This document shows, one piece after another, positions 63,785 through 64,000 of a stretch of DNA of 64,000 nucleotides. Position 1 is the first letter of the stretch. Every line of letters starts with the position of its first letter. The notes under the pieces were generated by a model. The model saw only the letters and a program-made list of their open reading frames with translations. It was not told the DNA's origin and did not search any database. The position numbers and the translations under genes are program-made. The DNA is taken from positions 106,568 through 170,567 of the forward strand of contig CAPOZU010000003.1 of NCBI GenBank assembly GCA_948676835.1. Reading direction: 5' to 3'. This DNA comes from an uncultured Clostridia bacterium. GTDB lineage: Bacteria > Bacillota > Clostridia > TANB77 > CAG-508.

Positions 63785-64000
63785 GTAAAAACGACATATT
63801 TTTGTAATTAAAATGTAATATTTTTGTTATCCTTCAAATTTTTCAATATAAATAAAAATATATACCAAATTTCTATGAAATTCAAGACATAAATTGACAA
63901 TTTTAAGCTATATTTATATAACTAAATTGTTATTTGTATGAGTAAATTTAACTTTCTATAGTATTGCTTAGAAGTAAATATGAATTTTTTAAAAGTTTTC

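Overview
The window is a low-GC, densely coding stretch of a spore-forming member of the Clostridia (Firmicutes). The evidence is strong AT bias, AGGAGG-type ribosome binding sites and a sporulation core: ftsA, ftsZ, spoIIGA, sigE, sigG, a YlmC/YmxH protein and a SpoIVFA/SpoIVFB-like pair. No rRNA or tRNA gene was seen, and species cannot be named from this sequence. Two genes carry single-base frameshifts: the integrase at about 10345 and an HD-GYP gene at about 39905.

Housekeeping blocks: 2.5-8.0 kb has a TagO-like transferase, rpiB, rpsT, rubrerythrin/PerR and a BlaI/BlaR1 pair whose sensor is fused to an M23 domain. 22.0-27.0 kb has an MMPL exporter with a YhgE-like partner and a divergent TetR regulator with three matching operators. 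28.4-32.3 kb is gatCAB with a nucleotidase inserted. 32.3-46.3 kb holds envelope and AIM24 genes, smc, rplU/rpmA, rpoD, dnaG, carD and dut. 52.0-55.6 kb is rpsF-ssb-rpsR followed by the SpoIVF-like pair. 56.1-63.7 kb is the ftsA/ftsZ-sigE-sigG cluster, with a RecA-fold ATPase between the sigma factors.

Accessory DNA is of three kinds. (1) A 12.0-kb integrative element (8906-20921) is inserted in a cell-wall peptidase gene. It carries a large serine recombinase (frameshifted), a YobI-type P-loop NTPase, an HpaII-family restriction-modification pair, TnpV, a ParB-like protein and a replication-type HTH protein. Joining the flanks at a shared 5-bp core restores the peptidase in frame. Joining the element ends restores a longer recombinase, so attP lies inside the integrase gene. 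(2) Two islands (1-2.5 kb and 46.4-51.9 kb) each combine a vWA protein with a Gly/Ser/Tyr-rich N-terminus, a protein-kinase-fold protein lacking the catalytic Asp, and a nucleotide-metabolism-type enzyme (uridine-kinase-like in one, adenylosuccinate-synthetase-like in the other). The second island adds zinc-ribbon proteins. They resemble the TerY/kinase/zinc-ribbon associations described around tellurium-resistance-type stress systems, but this set is not one I recognise as characterised. (3) Three single-gene, GC-richer cassettes with strong hairpin terminators lie between housekeeping genes (8.04-8.57, 26.98-27.5 and 55.64-56.0 kb). The first two encode homologous proteins of unknown function.
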